A stretch of 64,000 bases of DNA, taken from the NCBI RefSeq assembly GCF_003992125.1, contig NZ_RQUY01000007.1, positions 39,672 to 103,671 on the forward strand, in the 5' to 3' direction. Below, one piece after another: positions 44,328-54,241 of the stretch. Made by a program: the position numbers and the translations under genes. Source of the DNA: Veillonella caviae (GTDB lineage Bacteria; Bacillota; Negativicutes; Veillonellales; Veillonellaceae). The notes beneath the pieces are model-generated. The model had not been told where the DNA came from. It saw only the letters and a list, made by a program, of their open reading frames with translations, and searched no databases. Numbering within the stretch: the stretch's first letter is position 1; each line of letters begins with the position of its first letter.

Positions 44328-45983
44328 TTATTCATTAATATCAGATGTAGAGGCATTCAATGCATCATTAACGATTTTTTCTCCAGCTGTTAACAAAGCA
44401 ACAAGACCTAAATCACCTTTATAGCTTTCACCATAAATTTTATACAAATCTTCTGTACCAGAAGGACGGGCCACAAACCAACCTTTATCAGTATCTACAC
44501 GGACACCATCAATTGGCATATCCTTATACATAGATGCAGTACGAATACTAGTGATGTCATCGCCATCAACAATAGTCGCCGTAATAGATGACGCATCTAG
44601 CTTTTTCAAAGTTTGTTTTTGTAATGTCGTACACGCTGCATCAATACGACCAAATTTAGGGTTGCCATAACGCTCATAAAATTCATCTGCCATTTTAAAA
44701 CCGGAGTGCCCCATAACTGCGAGAATTTCCATCCCTAATAAGGCCATAATGATACCATCTTTGTCAGTAGTCCATACGGTGCCATTCTTTTTAAGGAATG
44801 AAGCACCTGCACTTTCTTCGCCACCGATGCCAATTTCACCGTTAAACAAAAGTTCCGAAAAATATTTAAAACCTACTGGCACCTCATAAACAGGGATAGC
44901 TTCGTCAGCAGCCCATTTATCAATTAAAGTTGTACAAACAATAGTTTTCCCTACGCCTTTATTTTTCCACCCACGAGTAGTAAACAAGTATTTTGCACCA
45001 ATGGTGAGTACTTCATTAGCCGGTATAAGCCCATCTGTTGTTGTAATGATACCATAACGATCATAATCAGGATCATTTCCCACCGCTAAATCATAATCTC
45101 CAATGCGCTCAATAACGGCTGCCATCGCATATGGAGAGGAACAATCCATCCGAACCTTACCATCATGGTCATAAGTCATAAAACTAAATGTAGGATCATA
45201 TTCATCATGAATGATATCTAGATTAAGGCCATATCGTTCTTTAATAGATCGCCAGTAGCTAGCTCCACTGCCCCCCAGTGTATCTACTAATACACGAGGA
45301 TTAGCCGCTTTAATGGCCTCCATATTAATAACGGACGCTAATTCCTCCACATATAAGCCTTTGTAATCGTACGATACTTGTGCACTAGGTTCGATATTAT
45401 CTATACTAGTACGTTTAAAACCGTCATTTTCACAATAAGCCAACAAATATTCGTTAGCGCGCACCTCAATCCACTTCGTGATTATCGTGTCCGCGGGACC
45501 ACCGATGATAGTATTATATTTGATTCCCCCATTATCTGGAGGATTATGAGACGGCGTAATAATAATGCCATCCGCCTTGTCATCATGGGTTTCATTGTAG
45601 CGAATAATGGCACGCGACACAGATGGAGTAGGCACAAAATCCATGTCTTGATCTACCATGGCTATTACGCCATTACCAGCTAGCACCTCTAATACCGTTA
45701 CAAGGGCTGGTTGAGACAATGCATGTGTATCTTGACCAACAAACACAGGGCCTGTAGCGCCAAATTGAGTACGTCCATCACAAATAGCTTGCGTAATAGC
45801 TGCTACGTGTAAATCTGTGAAAGTTCCTTTTAACGACGTACCACGATGTCCCGACGTACCAAAGGACACCAATTGCGTAGGGTCTGACGTATCTGGCACA
45901 TTGTCAAAATACGCATCTACCAACTCTTGAATATCTATAATATCTCGTTCTTCTACAGGTTTCCCTGCCAATTTATGAGCCAT
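44328..45983 (-). CDS. pgm: Phosphoglucomutase (alpha-D-glucose phosphate specific)
   Basis: Converts glucose-6-P and glucose-1-P. 551 residues. Phosphoserine loop TPSHNPPDNGGIKYN near 145, metal-binding DPDYDR near 310, sugar loop GGEESAG near 400, and phosphate loop RPSGTED near 520. Alone, with neighbours pointing to envelope glycan supply. Confidence 0.95.
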   Translation of the reverse strand: MAHKLAGKPVEERDIIDIQELVDAYFDNVPDTSDPTQLVSFGTSGHRGTSLKGTFTDLHVAAITQAICDGRTQFGATGPVFVGQDTHALSQPALVTVLEVLAGNGVIAMVDQDMDFVPTPSVSRAIIRYNETHDDKADGIIITPSHNPPDNGGIKYNTIIGGPADTIITKWIEVRANEYLLAYCENDGFKRTSIDNIEPSAQVSYDYKGLYVEELASVINMEAIKAANPRVLVDTLGGSGASYWRSIKERYGLNLDIIHDEYDPTFSFMTYDHDGKVRMDCSSPYAMAAVIERIGDYDLAVGNDPDYDRYGIITTTDGLIPANEVLTIGAKYLFTTRGWKNKGVGKTIVCTTLIDKWAADEAIPVYEVPVGFKYFSELLFNGEIGIGGEESAGASFLKKNGTVWTTDKDGIIMALLGMEILAVMGHSGFKMADEFYERYGNPKFGRIDAACTTLQKQTLKKLDASSITATIVDGDDITSIRTASMYKDMPIDGVRVDTDKGWFVARPSGTEDLYKIYGESYKGDLGLVALLTAGEKIVNDALNASTSDINE

Positions 45984-46067
45984 ACTAGCCTCCTCATGAT
46001 TTCACATCTATGCAGAATATTCTAACAATTCTAATAGATTACATTAAATATAAACTATCCGTAACAC

Positions 46068-46991
46068 TTAAGGCTCTCGATTTTTTACATAATGAGCATT
46101 TGTTTCACACTCTTTAACTAAATGTTCTATCGGCGTTGGTACTAATGGTGTTGTGAATCCTTTACCAATCACCTCTTGAGCATCAGTAATCAAAATAAAG
46201 GCTTGATCATCAGCTGCTTCGATAACTTCTTTTAATTTGTTCACTTGCAACAAATTCACCGCTACCATAACGATTTGCTTAGGAGTCCTCGTGTAAGCGC
46301 CAATACCATCAATAATAGTAGCACCCCTACCAACCCTGTTTATGACCGCCTTACATACCTCATCAGTGCGATAAGTAATGATAAACGCAACCTTACGTTG
46401 ATTAAATCCAACTACGACTTTATTAGTAATTATAGTATATACATATAAAGATACAAGTGTTACTGCCACTGCTTCAATGCCTACCACCCAAATAGCGGCA
46501 ATCAAGATAATCCCGTTAATAATACTATTAATTGACCCCATTTGAAGTCCATAATATTTACGAACGATAAGAGCAATAGGATCTAATCCGCCTGTATTGC
46601 CTCCCACTCGATACACTATGCCCAGTCCAACGCCGGTGGTAACCCCTGCTAACATTGAACTCAGTAAAGGGTCTTTGATAAGCATATCGTATTGAAGAAA
46701 CCCAAACCAATCGATCATCCATGACACCATGATAGTACCATACAAGGTGTTAATAACAACACGCTTACCTAACCAATGATAAGCGGCCCAAAATATAGGA
46801 ATATTCAAAATTACATTCCAAGTACCTACAGACAATCCAGTGAGATAATATAAAATCAACCCCACACCACTCACACCAGTACTAACTAATTTATGAGGCA
46901 ATACAAAAGCATCAATACCAGCACCAAAAACAGCACATCCTATAGCAACTACAAGAAATTGGTATATATCACTTTTATAGTTAGACCACAT
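46068..46991 (-). CDS. YitT family membrane protein (DUF161/DUF2179)
   Basis: 307 residues. Five to six N-terminal membrane helices with GAGIDAFVLPHKLVSTGVSG and VGGNTGGLDPIALIV, then a soluble DUF2179 domain from about 215 to 295 (ITYRTDEVCKAVINRVGRG). Predicted transporter of unknown substrate. Confidence 0.85.
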   Translation of the reverse strand: MWSNYKSDIYQFLVVAIGCAVFGAGIDAFVLPHKLVSTGVSGVGLILYYLTGLSVGTWNVILNIPIFWAAYHWLGKRVVINTLYGTIMVSWMIDWFGFLQYDMLIKDPLLSSMLAGVTTGVGLGIVYRVGGNTGGLDPIALIVRKYYGLQMGSINSIINGIILIAAIWVVGIEAVAVTLVSLYVYTIITNKVVVGFNQRKVAFIITYRTDEVCKAVINRVGRGATIIDGIGAYTRTPKQIVMVAVNLLQVNKLKEVIEAADDQAFILITDAQEVIGKGFTTPLVPTPIEHLVKECETNAHYVKNREP

Positions 46992-47131
46992 AAAAGCCTC
47001 CTAAATTGCCATTTCACCATAAATATTCTATAATTAATTAAATATAATTTATGTAAATCTACATCATTATATCTATGATTTCATCATAAACTACTTAGTA
47101 TATATTTTCAATCATTTTCATCGAGGCAATT

Positions 47132-48028
47132 ATGTCAAACAGCATTGAACAACTCGGATTTAGCAAAATTAATATCGGTCTCGCCATCACAGGAAAACGA
47201 GATGACGGCTATCATGATATTGATAGCATATTCCAGTCGATTCGCCTAAGCGACTCTATTTATTTCACCAAACATCATTCTGTTGTCTTCTCTGGTATCG
47301 CCCCTGAATTACCACAATACATTCAAGATTTGATTCCTTACGATGAACGCAATCTAGCACTAAAGGCATTACGCGAAGTACAATCATACACAGGATGCCG
47401 CGCAGGTGCTGCAATTCATCTGTTAAAACGTGTACCAGCTGCAGCAGGTCTCGGTGGCGGTAGTGCAGATGCAGCCGCTATGTTACTAGGGCTTAATAAA
47501 TTTTGGGATTTGCGATTGACCACAGATGAATTACTCACGTTAGGATCTAAACTAGGGTCTGATGTTCCCTTCCTACTACAAGGTGGCACCGCACGCGGTA
47601 CAGGGCGCGGTGAAATACTAACCTATCATCCATCCCCCGCGCCACATTGGCTACTATTAGTTAAACCAGAGGTATCTGTATCAACAGCAACCGCCTACGG
47701 CCGATATAATAGCCACTCAAAGGCAACAAGTACCATGATTACCAATACCTTACAGCACATAAAAGAAAACGACTTGAAACAAGCATTTCTAACAAGTAGC
47801 AATACCTTTGAAGAACTGCTGTTCTCCGATCACGAAGAACTAGTTACTTGTAAAGAGTTCTTCAGTAGTCGTGGCTACCCAACTATTATGACCGGCAGCG
47901 GTCCTACTATGGTCGTACTTCTCGATAAAGCAACAGAAGCTCTCGCTTTACAAGAAGAGATTACATCCGCTGGTCACAACTGGCTTTCACTAATTACAAA
48001 AACATGTACACAGGAGGATATCCATTGA
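47132..48028 (+). CDS. ispE: 4-diphosphocytidyl-2-C-methyl-D-erythritol kinase
   Basis: Fourth step of the MEP isoprenoid pathway. 298 residues, GHMP kinase fold with the ATP loop VPAAAGLGGGSADAAAML near 105 and the C-terminal GSGPTMVVLL. GAGG ahead of the ATG. Its stop overlaps the start of the GntR gene. Confidence 0.95.
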   Translation: MSNSIEQLGFSKINIGLAITGKRDDGYHDIDSIFQSIRLSDSIYFTKHHSVVFSGIAPELPQYIQDLIPYDERNLALKALREVQSYTGCRAGAAIHLLKRVPAAAGLGGGSADAAAMLLGLNKFWDLRLTTDELLTLGSKLGSDVPFLLQGGTARGTGRGEILTYHPSPAPHWLLLVKPEVSVSTATAYGRYNSHSKATSTMITNTLQHIKENDLKQAFLTSSNTFEELLFSDHEELVTCKEFFSSRGYPTIMTGSGPTMVVLLDKATEALALQEEITSAGHNWLSLITKTCTQEDIH

Positions 48029-48720
48029 CAAGACGATTACAGACCATCCGTTTAGATGCATACAAACCACTACGCGAAGTAGTAAGCGAAACGCTTCGAC
48101 AGGCTATTCAAGATGGTATTCTCAAGCCTGGAGAACGGCTCATGGAAATTCCATTAGCCGAAGAATTAGGTGTAAGCCGCACCCCTATTCGAGAAGCTAT
48201 CCGCCAATTAGAACTAGAAGGTTTTGTCGTTATGGTGCCTCGTCGAGGTGCTTATGTGGCAAATATTACCTTAAAAGATATTACCCAAGTCTTTGAAATT
48301 CGCTCTGCTCTAGAGGAGTTAGCGGCTGGACTTGCAGCAGAACGCATTACAGAAGAAGAAATTGAAACACTAGAAAGAATGCTCGTCGAAATCGGGGATT
48401 ATATGGAAAACAAAGACATGGATAGCGTAGTAGCAGCAGATGTAGAATTCCACGAAGTTCTCTACAAAGCATCCCGCAATGATCGTCTAGCCGACATCGT
48501 TCACAACTTGCGAGAACAAACCTATCGCTTCCGCAGCTTTTCTATGAACCAACCAGGTCGCTTGCGCAAAACGTGGGAAGAGCACCGCTTATTAGTTGAA
48601 GCTATTGCCTCTCATAATCCAACGCAAGCTCGCAAACTAGCGCGCACTCACATGGAGCATTCAGAACAAACCTTATTAAAAGGTATGGAAGAGGCTCAAA
48701 ACTTTGATACCCATTCATGA
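48025..48720 (+). CDS. GntR family transcriptional regulator (FadR subgroup)
   Basis: 231 residues starting with TTG at 48025, preceded by AGGAGG; the longer frame from ATG 48004 contains this ribosome binding site and is rejected. N-terminal winged helix (ERLMEIPLAEELGVSRTPIREAIRQLE) and C-terminal FCD ligand-binding domain (VFEIRSALEELAAGLAAERI; two metal-ligand His in DVEFHEVLYKAS and HRLLVEAI). Overlaps ispE by four bases, so cotranslated. Target is unknown; the next gene, an amino-acid symporter, is a candidate. Confidence 0.92.
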   Translation: MTRRLQTIRLDAYKPLREVVSETLRQAIQDGILKPGERLMEIPLAEELGVSRTPIREAIRQLELEGFVVMVPRRGAYVANITLKDITQVFEIRSALEELAAGLAAERITEEEIETLERMLVEIGDYMENKDMDSVVAADVEFHEVLYKASRNDRLADIVHNLREQTYRFRSFSMNQPGRLRKTWEEHRLLVEAIASHNPTQARKLARTHMEHSEQTLLKGMEEAQNFDTHS

Positions 48721-48757
48721 GTTACGAGTGCACCACAATTTATTAGTAACCTAATTT

Positions 48758-48802
48758 AGTCTTTATAACACGCACATCCTATACATATGCGTGCAAAAGA
48801 CT
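48758..48802 (+). other. Nested inverted repeat ahead of the symporter gene
   Basis: Outer arms AGTCTTT / AAAGACT and inner arms CACGCA / TGCGTG, located in the 140-base gap between the GntR gene and the symporter. Could be a weak terminator or operator; no T run follows. Confidence 0.4.
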
Positions 48803-48860
48803 AAAAAGGCTATATAAAACAAAATAGTATGTTGTAATTCAGAAAGGAAAGGTAAGATAC

Positions 48861-50321
48861 ATGGATGTAATATTAAATCAAATAGTATCCAATATCAATC
48901 TGTATTTATGGAACTATTTAATCATCTTTATCTTAATCGGCGCAGGTCTATTTTTCACTATGACAACGGGGGCTGTGCAAATTCGTATGTTCAAAGAAAT
49001 GGTGCGTCTCGTCGCATCTGGAGCAGGAACTAAAACGGACAAAAATCATGTTTCATCATTCCAAGCCTTCTGTGTCAGTACCGCATCCCGTGTAGGTGTC
49101 GGCAATATCGCTGGTATTGCTATCGCAGTAGTACTCGGTGGCCCAGGCGCTATTTTTTGGATGTGGGTCATTGCGTTAATCGGTTCTGCTACAGGTTTTA
49201 TTGAAAGCACCTTAGCTCAAATTTACAAAGAACCTATTGCTAAAGGTGGATTTTATGGTGGTCCTGCCTATTATATCCGTTATGGCTTAAACAGCAAATT
49301 CTTATCTATTCTTTTCGCCATTCTCATTACCATTACATTTGGTTGGATATATAATTCCGTACAAGCCAACACCTTAGCAGCTTCTTTACACACCTTTGGT
49401 ATCGACGTAACATACACAGGTATTGTTGTCTCCGTATTATTAGGTCTCATCATTTTCGGCGGTATCCAACGAGTAGCTAAAATTTCTGAAATTATTGTAC
49501 CTATTATGGCGGTACTCTATATCGGGACAGCCCTCTTTGTGGTCCTCATGAACATTCAAGAATTCCCTGCCATGATTCACAAAATTGTATCATCCGCTTT
49601 TGATCCTTATGCAGCAGGCGGCGGTTTCATGGGGGCTACCATGATGAATGGTATCAAACGAGGTCTATTCTCCAACGAAGCCGGTGAAGGTTCTGTTCCA
49701 AATGCAGCCGCTACAGCAGCAGTTCATCACCCTGTAGAACAAGGTCTTGTACAAGCATTCGGTGTATTCTTAGATACATTTATCATTTGTACCTCCTCTG
49801 CTTTTATCGTACTAATCGTAGGTGATTATAGCATTACAGGTCTTACTGGGATCGCATTAGTACAGCATAATTTAGAAGCCCAACTCGGTGCTTGGGCGCC
49901 TTATGCAGTAACTGTATTTATTATTATGTTCTCCTTTAGCTCCTTAGTAGGTAATTATTACTACGGAGAAATCAACATTAATCATTTAACAGATAAAAAA
50001 TATGTACTTCATCTCTTCCGCATCGGCGTTGTGGCTATGGCGTTTATCGGTTCTATAGCCTCTCTTGATTTAGTATGGAACTTAGCAGATTTATTTATGG
50101 CATTCTTAGTGCTTACCAATGTAAGTTCTATTCTTCGTATGGGCCGTACTGCTGGTCTTGCATTAGACGATTATATTAAACAACGAAAAGCAGGTATTCA
50201 AACACCTGTATTCAACCGCAATGTCTTAAATCATACTTATGGTATTGTATGGTGGGGCGATGGTCAAACTACTGACTCCTCCGTACCTGCTACACCTCTT
50301 GAGGAAACCATAGAGAAATAA
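48861..50321 (+). CDS. Alanine/glycine:cation symporter (AgcS family)
   Basis: 486 residues, about ten membrane helices. AgcS signatures: FCVSTASRVGVGNIAGIAIAVVLGGPGAIFWMW (seen in pieces near 65-95), GLFSNEAGEGSVPNAAATA near 270 and the FSFSSLVGNYYYGE segment. Imports alanine or glycine with sodium or protons. AGGAAAGG ahead of the ATG. A terminator follows. Confidence 0.92.
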   Translation: MDVILNQIVSNINLYLWNYLIIFILIGAGLFFTMTTGAVQIRMFKEMVRLVASGAGTKTDKNHVSSFQAFCVSTASRVGVGNIAGIAIAVVLGGPGAIFWMWVIALIGSATGFIESTLAQIYKEPIAKGGFYGGPAYYIRYGLNSKFLSILFAILITITFGWIYNSVQANTLAASLHTFGIDVTYTGIVVSVLLGLIIFGGIQRVAKISEIIVPIMAVLYIGTALFVVLMNIQEFPAMIHKIVSSAFDPYAAGGGFMGATMMNGIKRGLFSNEAGEGSVPNAAATAAVHHPVEQGLVQAFGVFLDTFIICTSSAFIVLIVGDYSITGLTGIALVQHNLEAQLGAWAPYAVTVFIIMFSFSSLVGNYYYGEININHLTDKKYVLHLFRIGVVAMAFIGSIASLDLVWNLADLFMAFLVLTNVSSILRMGRTAGLALDDYIKQRKAGIQTPVFNRNVLNHTYGIVWWGDGQTTDSSVPATPLEETIEK

Positions 50322-50375
50322 TAATTTCATATATCATCAAAAGTACTGATTTAAACTTTAGATGACACCGTCTAT

Positions 50376-50410
50376 GATGGGGCTGTAACGAAACAGCCCC
50401 ATCAATTTTT
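50376..50410 (+). terminator. Terminator after symporter
   Basis: GATGGGGCTGT / ACAGCCCCATC stem followed by a T-rich stretch. Confidence 0.85.
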
Positions 50411-50570
50411 ATTTACTTCTCTCTTCCTTGCAAGACATCAATAATCTGCAATTATATAGAATATATTTTCTTATTTATGCAGGGCATTATGTATACAAGG
50501 TCGAATATAAATAGTAAGCAATCAATTTCGTAACCAATACATTCATTTCTCAAATTTCGGAGGTCATTAT

Positions 50571-51827
50571 ATGAAAGCTTATAATCCTTATGAAAATATG
50601 CTACACACATTAGACGTAGCAGCAGAAAAACTAGGTTATTCACGCAATGATTACGAAGTGTTACGCCATCCTGAACGGGAATTAAAGGTATCTATTCCTC
50701 TTCAATTAGACAATGGCGAAGTACGCGTATATGAAGGGTATCGATGTCAACATTCCACATTGCGCGGCAGTGCAAAAGGCGGGTTACGTTTCCATCCAGA
50801 TTCCGATGAAAATGAAGTACGCGCATTAGCAGCATGGATGACTATCAAAAATGCTATCGCTAATCTTCCTTATGGCGGTGGTAAAGGCGGTATCAAAGTA
50901 GATCCTAAAACATTATCAAAACGTGAACTAGAGCGATTAACTCGTAATTTCGTACGTCGTATTGCACCTATCATCGGCGTTAACACAGACGTACCTGCAC
51001 CAGATGTAAATACAAATGCTCAAATCATGAGCTGGATTGCTGACGAATACAGCGTATTAAAAGGAGAATGGAGCCCCGGTATCGTTACTGGTAAACCTAT
51101 CGAAGTAGGCGGTTCCCTAGGTCGCAATGAAGCGACTGGGCGCGGTTGCCTCATCGCATTGCAATGCTACTTAGCTAAGAAAAACCTCGATATCCATAAC
51201 TTGACAGTGGCTGTACAAGGATTCGGCAATGTAGGTTCCGTTGGCACCCGCCTCATCGCACAAGCAGGGGCTAAAGTAGTAGCTATTGGCGACGCATACG
51301 TCAATATTTACAATCCTAATGGGATCGATGTAGAGAAAGCTTATGAATATGCCAATTCTCATGGTCGTTCCTTAGAAGGCTACTCCGAACCAGGCATGAC
51401 ATTGATTGGCGGTCAAGAATTATTAGCACAACCAGTTGATGTATTATTTATGGCAGCCTTGGAAAACCAATTGAACAAAGACAATATGGAAAATATCCAA
51501 GCCAAAATCATCCTTGAAGGTGCTAATGGTCCTACTACTAATGATGCGGACAAATACTTCTATGAAAAAGGCATCCACATCATTCCTGACGTGCTCGCCA
51601 ATGGCGGTGGCGTTATTGTATCTTACTATGAATGGGTACAAAACAAGGCTAGCTACTACTGGACCGAAGAAGAAGTTAATGAACGATTAACTAAGAACAT
51701 GCAAAACAGCTTTGAGGCAGTGTGGCAAATGCAAGAAAAATATCAAGTGCCGCCTCGCCAAGCTGCATATATGTTAGCCCTTGAAAGACTCGTTATCGAA
51801 ACTACTCTTCGCGGATACAATTGCTAA
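50571..51827 (+). CDS. gdhA: Glutamate dehydrogenase (Glu/Leu/Phe/Val dehydrogenase family)
   Basis: 418 residues. Oxidatively deaminates glutamate or assimilates ammonia. Motifs KGGLRFHPDSDENEVRALA near 65, the catalytic lysine region LPYGGGKGGIKVDP near 105, and Rossmann GFGNVGSVG near 215. Short, hexameric form. ATG at 50571 follows CGGAGG. Upstream no regulator gene; downstream a hairpin terminator. Confidence 0.93.
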   Translation: MKAYNPYENMLHTLDVAAEKLGYSRNDYEVLRHPERELKVSIPLQLDNGEVRVYEGYRCQHSTLRGSAKGGLRFHPDSDENEVRALAAWMTIKNAIANLPYGGGKGGIKVDPKTLSKRELERLTRNFVRRIAPIIGVNTDVPAPDVNTNAQIMSWIADEYSVLKGEWSPGIVTGKPIEVGGSLGRNEATGRGCLIALQCYLAKKNLDIHNLTVAVQGFGNVGSVGTRLIAQAGAKVVAIGDAYVNIYNPNGIDVEKAYEYANSHGRSLEGYSEPGMTLIGGQELLAQPVDVLFMAALENQLNKDNMENIQAKIILEGANGPTTNDADKYFYEKGIHIIPDVLANGGGVIVSYYEWVQNKASYYWTEEEVNERLTKNMQNSFEAVWQMQEKYQVPPRQAAYMLALERLVIETTLRGYNC

Positions 51828-51921
51828 ATAAAAAAGACTGACTCAATAGTGTACTGTTCTCCTTAATATTAGATCTCAAAATCAAACATTAAGAATCAAT
51901 ATACGACCAAGTCAGTCCCAT

Positions 51922-51966
51922 TTGGGGATTATAGGACAACATATGTTGCTCCTGTATTCCCCTTTT
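51922..51966 (+). terminator. Terminator after gdhA
   Basis: Long imperfect hairpin: GGGGA pairs with TCCCC, TATAGGA with TCCTGTA, and CAACA with TGTTG, followed by TTTTT. It carries the recurring TTATAGGACAA word. It also lies between convergent gdhA and queT. Confidence 0.7.
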
Positions 51967-51980
51967 TACATATAAATGTG

Positions 51981-52472
51981 TTATTTAATATTTCCCATGA
52001 AAGCCACCATAGAACGGCGAGAAACAAGCGCTTTCACCAGTGTTGCCCCTACAATGCCTGGAATGGTTTGACCTACTAATAGGTTAATCACCAAAGCCCA
52101 GTACGGAACGCCGATAAGTGGGCTTAGCCACAATGGAACACATAATGCCGGCACCAAGATAATTGGCAATGCCACCCACCACGCAGTGAGGTCAAAACGG
52201 CGCATCAACACGATGAGAGATGTAGTAAGCACACCGACGCCAAATCCACCCACCATATCGAGAATGCCAAGGCCACCAAACAAGAAATTAGAAATGAGGT
52301 TACCTATGCCCATAGGAATAATTAAAAACGGAAAGGCATAAGCAAGTGCATATAACGATGTAGCAATACGAATTTGGTACGCCCCAAAGGAAATACCTTG
52401 TGTTACATAAATCAAAACAATATACAAAGCCACCACCATGGCGGAAATAGTCAGTTTACGTGTAGTCATCAT
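51981..52472 (-). CDS. queT: Queuosine precursor transporter QueT
   Basis: 163 residues, four to five membrane helices, ECF-type S-component family (COG4708) that imports queuosine precursors such as preQ1. Opens MTTRKLTISAMVVALYIVL and has FLFGGLGILDMVGGFGVGVL. GGAGG 7 bases ahead of the ATG. A candidate riboswitch/terminator precedes it. Paired with queC upstream. Confidence 0.9.
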   Translation of the reverse strand: MMTTRKLTISAMVVALYIVLIYVTQGISFGAYQIRIATSLYALAYAFPFLIIPMGIGNLISNFLFGGLGILDMVGGFGVGVLTTSLIVLMRRFDLTAWWVALPIILVPALCVPLWLSPLIGVPYWALVINLLVGQTIPGIVGATLVKALVSRRSMVAFMGNIK

Positions 52473-52491
52473 GCACCCACCTCCTTTGTAA

Positions 52492-52522
52492 TAAAAAAGA
52501 GCATGGCGAAAATACCATGCTC
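52492..52522 (-). terminator. Terminator ahead of queT (attenuator candidate)
   Basis: Minus-strand GAGCATGG / CCATGCTC stem with an 8-base loop and T6, just 20 bases before the queT start codon. Confidence 0.8.
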
Positions 52523-52529
52523 ATACGTG

Positions 52530-52585
52530 CTTATGATTTCCGTAGTTTTGTTTATAGACAGGATGGTTTCAAACTGTCTTATTCG
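52530..52585 (-). promoter_or_regulatory. Candidate preQ1-type riboswitch aptamer for queT
   Basis: Minus strand: stem AGACAG / CTGTCT (plus positions 52574-52579 and 52556-52561) around a 12-base loop, then an A-rich tail AAACAAAACTA. This shape (single stem, 12-base loop, AUAAA-A-rich tail) recalls preQ1-I aptamers. A pseudoknot between loop TTTG and tail CAAA is possible. The canonical loop bases are not conserved, so the class is uncertain; COG4708 leaders (preQ1-II) are an alternative. Followed directly by the terminator, as expected for an OFF switch. Confidence 0.45.
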
Positions 52586-52655
52586 ATTATCTGCCTTTTA
52601 GGCTGTATTTAATCATATCATAGTTATTCGGTTCTAGCAATACAAGCTGCAGCGA

Positions 52656-53345
52656 TTACAATGCGGGATCTTCGACGCCGTTAGCTTTAAAGGCTTCTAG
52701 TCGGTCTATACATGTACCACAGTGCCCACATGGTTTATCGCCACCTTGGTAGCAAGACCAAGTAAGTTCATAAGGAACGCCGAGTCGAAGGCCTTGTTTT
52801 ACCACATCTGCTTTATTACAGTTAATAAATGGAGCTTCAAGAGAACATTCTCGACCGGATCCTTCAAATATGGCAGTACCCATGGATTGATAGAATGTTT
52901 CGGTACAATCAGGGTACGCATTGCCCGCAGCATCATCGGCATGTGCACCGTAGTAGATGTAGCCACAATCTAATGATAGCGCCAAGGATGCGGCAGCAGA
53001 TAGGAATAAACCATTCCTAAATGGTACATAGGTGCTTACAGGGCCTTCACCATGCTCATCCTGCTGTTCTTTATAAGAACCTGTAGGAACCGCTTCTGTC
53101 GATTGAGTCAACAAAGATGAATTAGAGAAAGCAAATAATTTTGTTACATCCATGGTTTTACCTTCTATACCATAATACGCCAATATATTCTTTGCAGCTT
53201 CTAATTCTTTACTATGTTTTTGGCCATATTGAATCGACAAGGGTACAACATGTTCCTTGCCAAATCGTTCAATAGCCAATGCCAAACATGTAGTGCTATC
53301 TACACCACCACTAAATAAGACAACAGCTTTTTGTTTCTGTGCCAT
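52656..53345 (-). CDS. queC: 7-cyano-7-deazaguanine (preQ0) synthase QueC
   Basis: Makes preQ0 from carboxydeazaguanine in queuosine synthesis. 229 residues from ATG 53345 (GGGAGG upstream). ATP loop LFSGGVDSTTCLAL at about 11-24 and C-terminal zinc site CYQGG...CGHCGTC. No queD/queE in the window. Confidence 0.94.
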   Translation of the reverse strand: MAQKQKAVVLFSGGVDSTTCLALAIERFGKEHVVPLSIQYGQKHSKELEAAKNILAYYGIEGKTMDVTKLFAFSNSSLLTQSTEAVPTGSYKEQQDEHGEGPVSTYVPFRNGLFLSAAASLALSLDCGYIYYGAHADDAAGNAYPDCTETFYQSMGTAIFEGSGRECSLEAPFINCNKADVVKQGLRLGVPYELTWSCYQGGDKPCGHCGTCIDRLEAFKANGVEDPAL

Positions 53346-53419
53346 AATACCTCCCATACATAATAATCATATCTTACCCTCTATCATGGTGAACAATCCT
53401 ATGATTCTGACAATATGTG

Positions 53420-53450
53420 AAAGCCCCATCCACAGATGGGGCTTTCATGT
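53420..53450 (-). terminator. Terminator after xth
   Basis: GAAAGCCCCATC / GATGGGGCTTTC inverted repeat, 20 bases past the xth stop; T tract is short. Confidence 0.6.
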
Positions 53451-53470
53451 TGATTATAATCCATTATCAA

Positions 53471-54226
53471 TTATAAGTCGATATCAAGTTCCACTGGACA
53501 ATGATCACTACCAAATATTTGTTGATGAATACGTGCATCTTTGATGTTCTTATCCAAGTGTTTAGAAGTGATGAAATAATCAATTCTCCACCCTACATTT
53601 CTATCGCGCGCTTTCCCCATATAGGACCACCAACTATATTCATCTACCGCATCAGGATATAGATAACGGAATGTATCAGTAAAACCAGATTCTAGTAATT
53701 CTGTCATTTTTGCTCGTTCTTCATCGGAGAATCCTGCATTTTTACGGTTTGTTTTCGGATTTTTTAAATCAATTTCATTGTGCGCTACATTAAGGTCGCC
53801 GCAGAGGATAACTGGTTTCTTCGCATCTAGTTCAAGCAAGTAATTGCGAAACGCATCTTCCCATGTCATACGATAGTCAAGGCGTGCCAACTCACGTTGG
53901 CTATTCGGCGTATAACAACACACAAGGTAAAACTTCTCATACTCAGCTGTAATAACTCGACCCTCTTGATCATGCTCCTCAATACCAATACCATTCGTTA
54001 CTGATATTGGTTTAATACGCGTAAACACAGCCGTACCACTATACCCTTTTTTTACAGCACTATTCCAAAATTGCTCATACCCAGGTAATTCCAGTTGAAT
54101 CTGCTCAGGCTGTAATTTCGTTTCTTGTAAACAGAAAATATCCGCATCCAATTCATTAAAAGAATCCATGAACCCTTTCGTCACCGCTGCGCGTAAACCG
54201 TTTACATTCCAAGATACTAATTTCAT
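53471..54226 (-). CDS. xth: Exodeoxyribonuclease III
   Basis: AP endonuclease/3'-5' exonuclease for DNA repair. 251 residues, EEP fold: MKLVSWNVNGLRAAV, FCLQETKLQ, CGDLNVAHNEID, and C-terminal GSDHCPVELDI all present. Monocistronic or follows the small membrane-protein gene by 15 bases. Confidence 0.94.
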   Translation of the reverse strand: MKLVSWNVNGLRAAVTKGFMDSFNELDADIFCLQETKLQPEQIQLELPGYEQFWNSAVKKGYSGTAVFTRIKPISVTNGIGIEEHDQEGRVITAEYEKFYLVCCYTPNSQRELARLDYRMTWEDAFRNYLLELDAKKPVILCGDLNVAHNEIDLKNPKTNRKNAGFSDEERAKMTELLESGFTDTFRYLYPDAVDEYSWWSYMGKARDRNVGWRIDYFITSKHLDKNIKDARIHQQIFGSDHCPVELDIDL

Positions 54227-54241
54227 TATGACTCCTATTTA

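Noticed and set aside
48721..48860. Glycine riboswitch or T-box ahead of the symporter
   Set aside because: No T-box GGTGG-type antiterminator or glycine aptamer pattern visible in the 140 bases.
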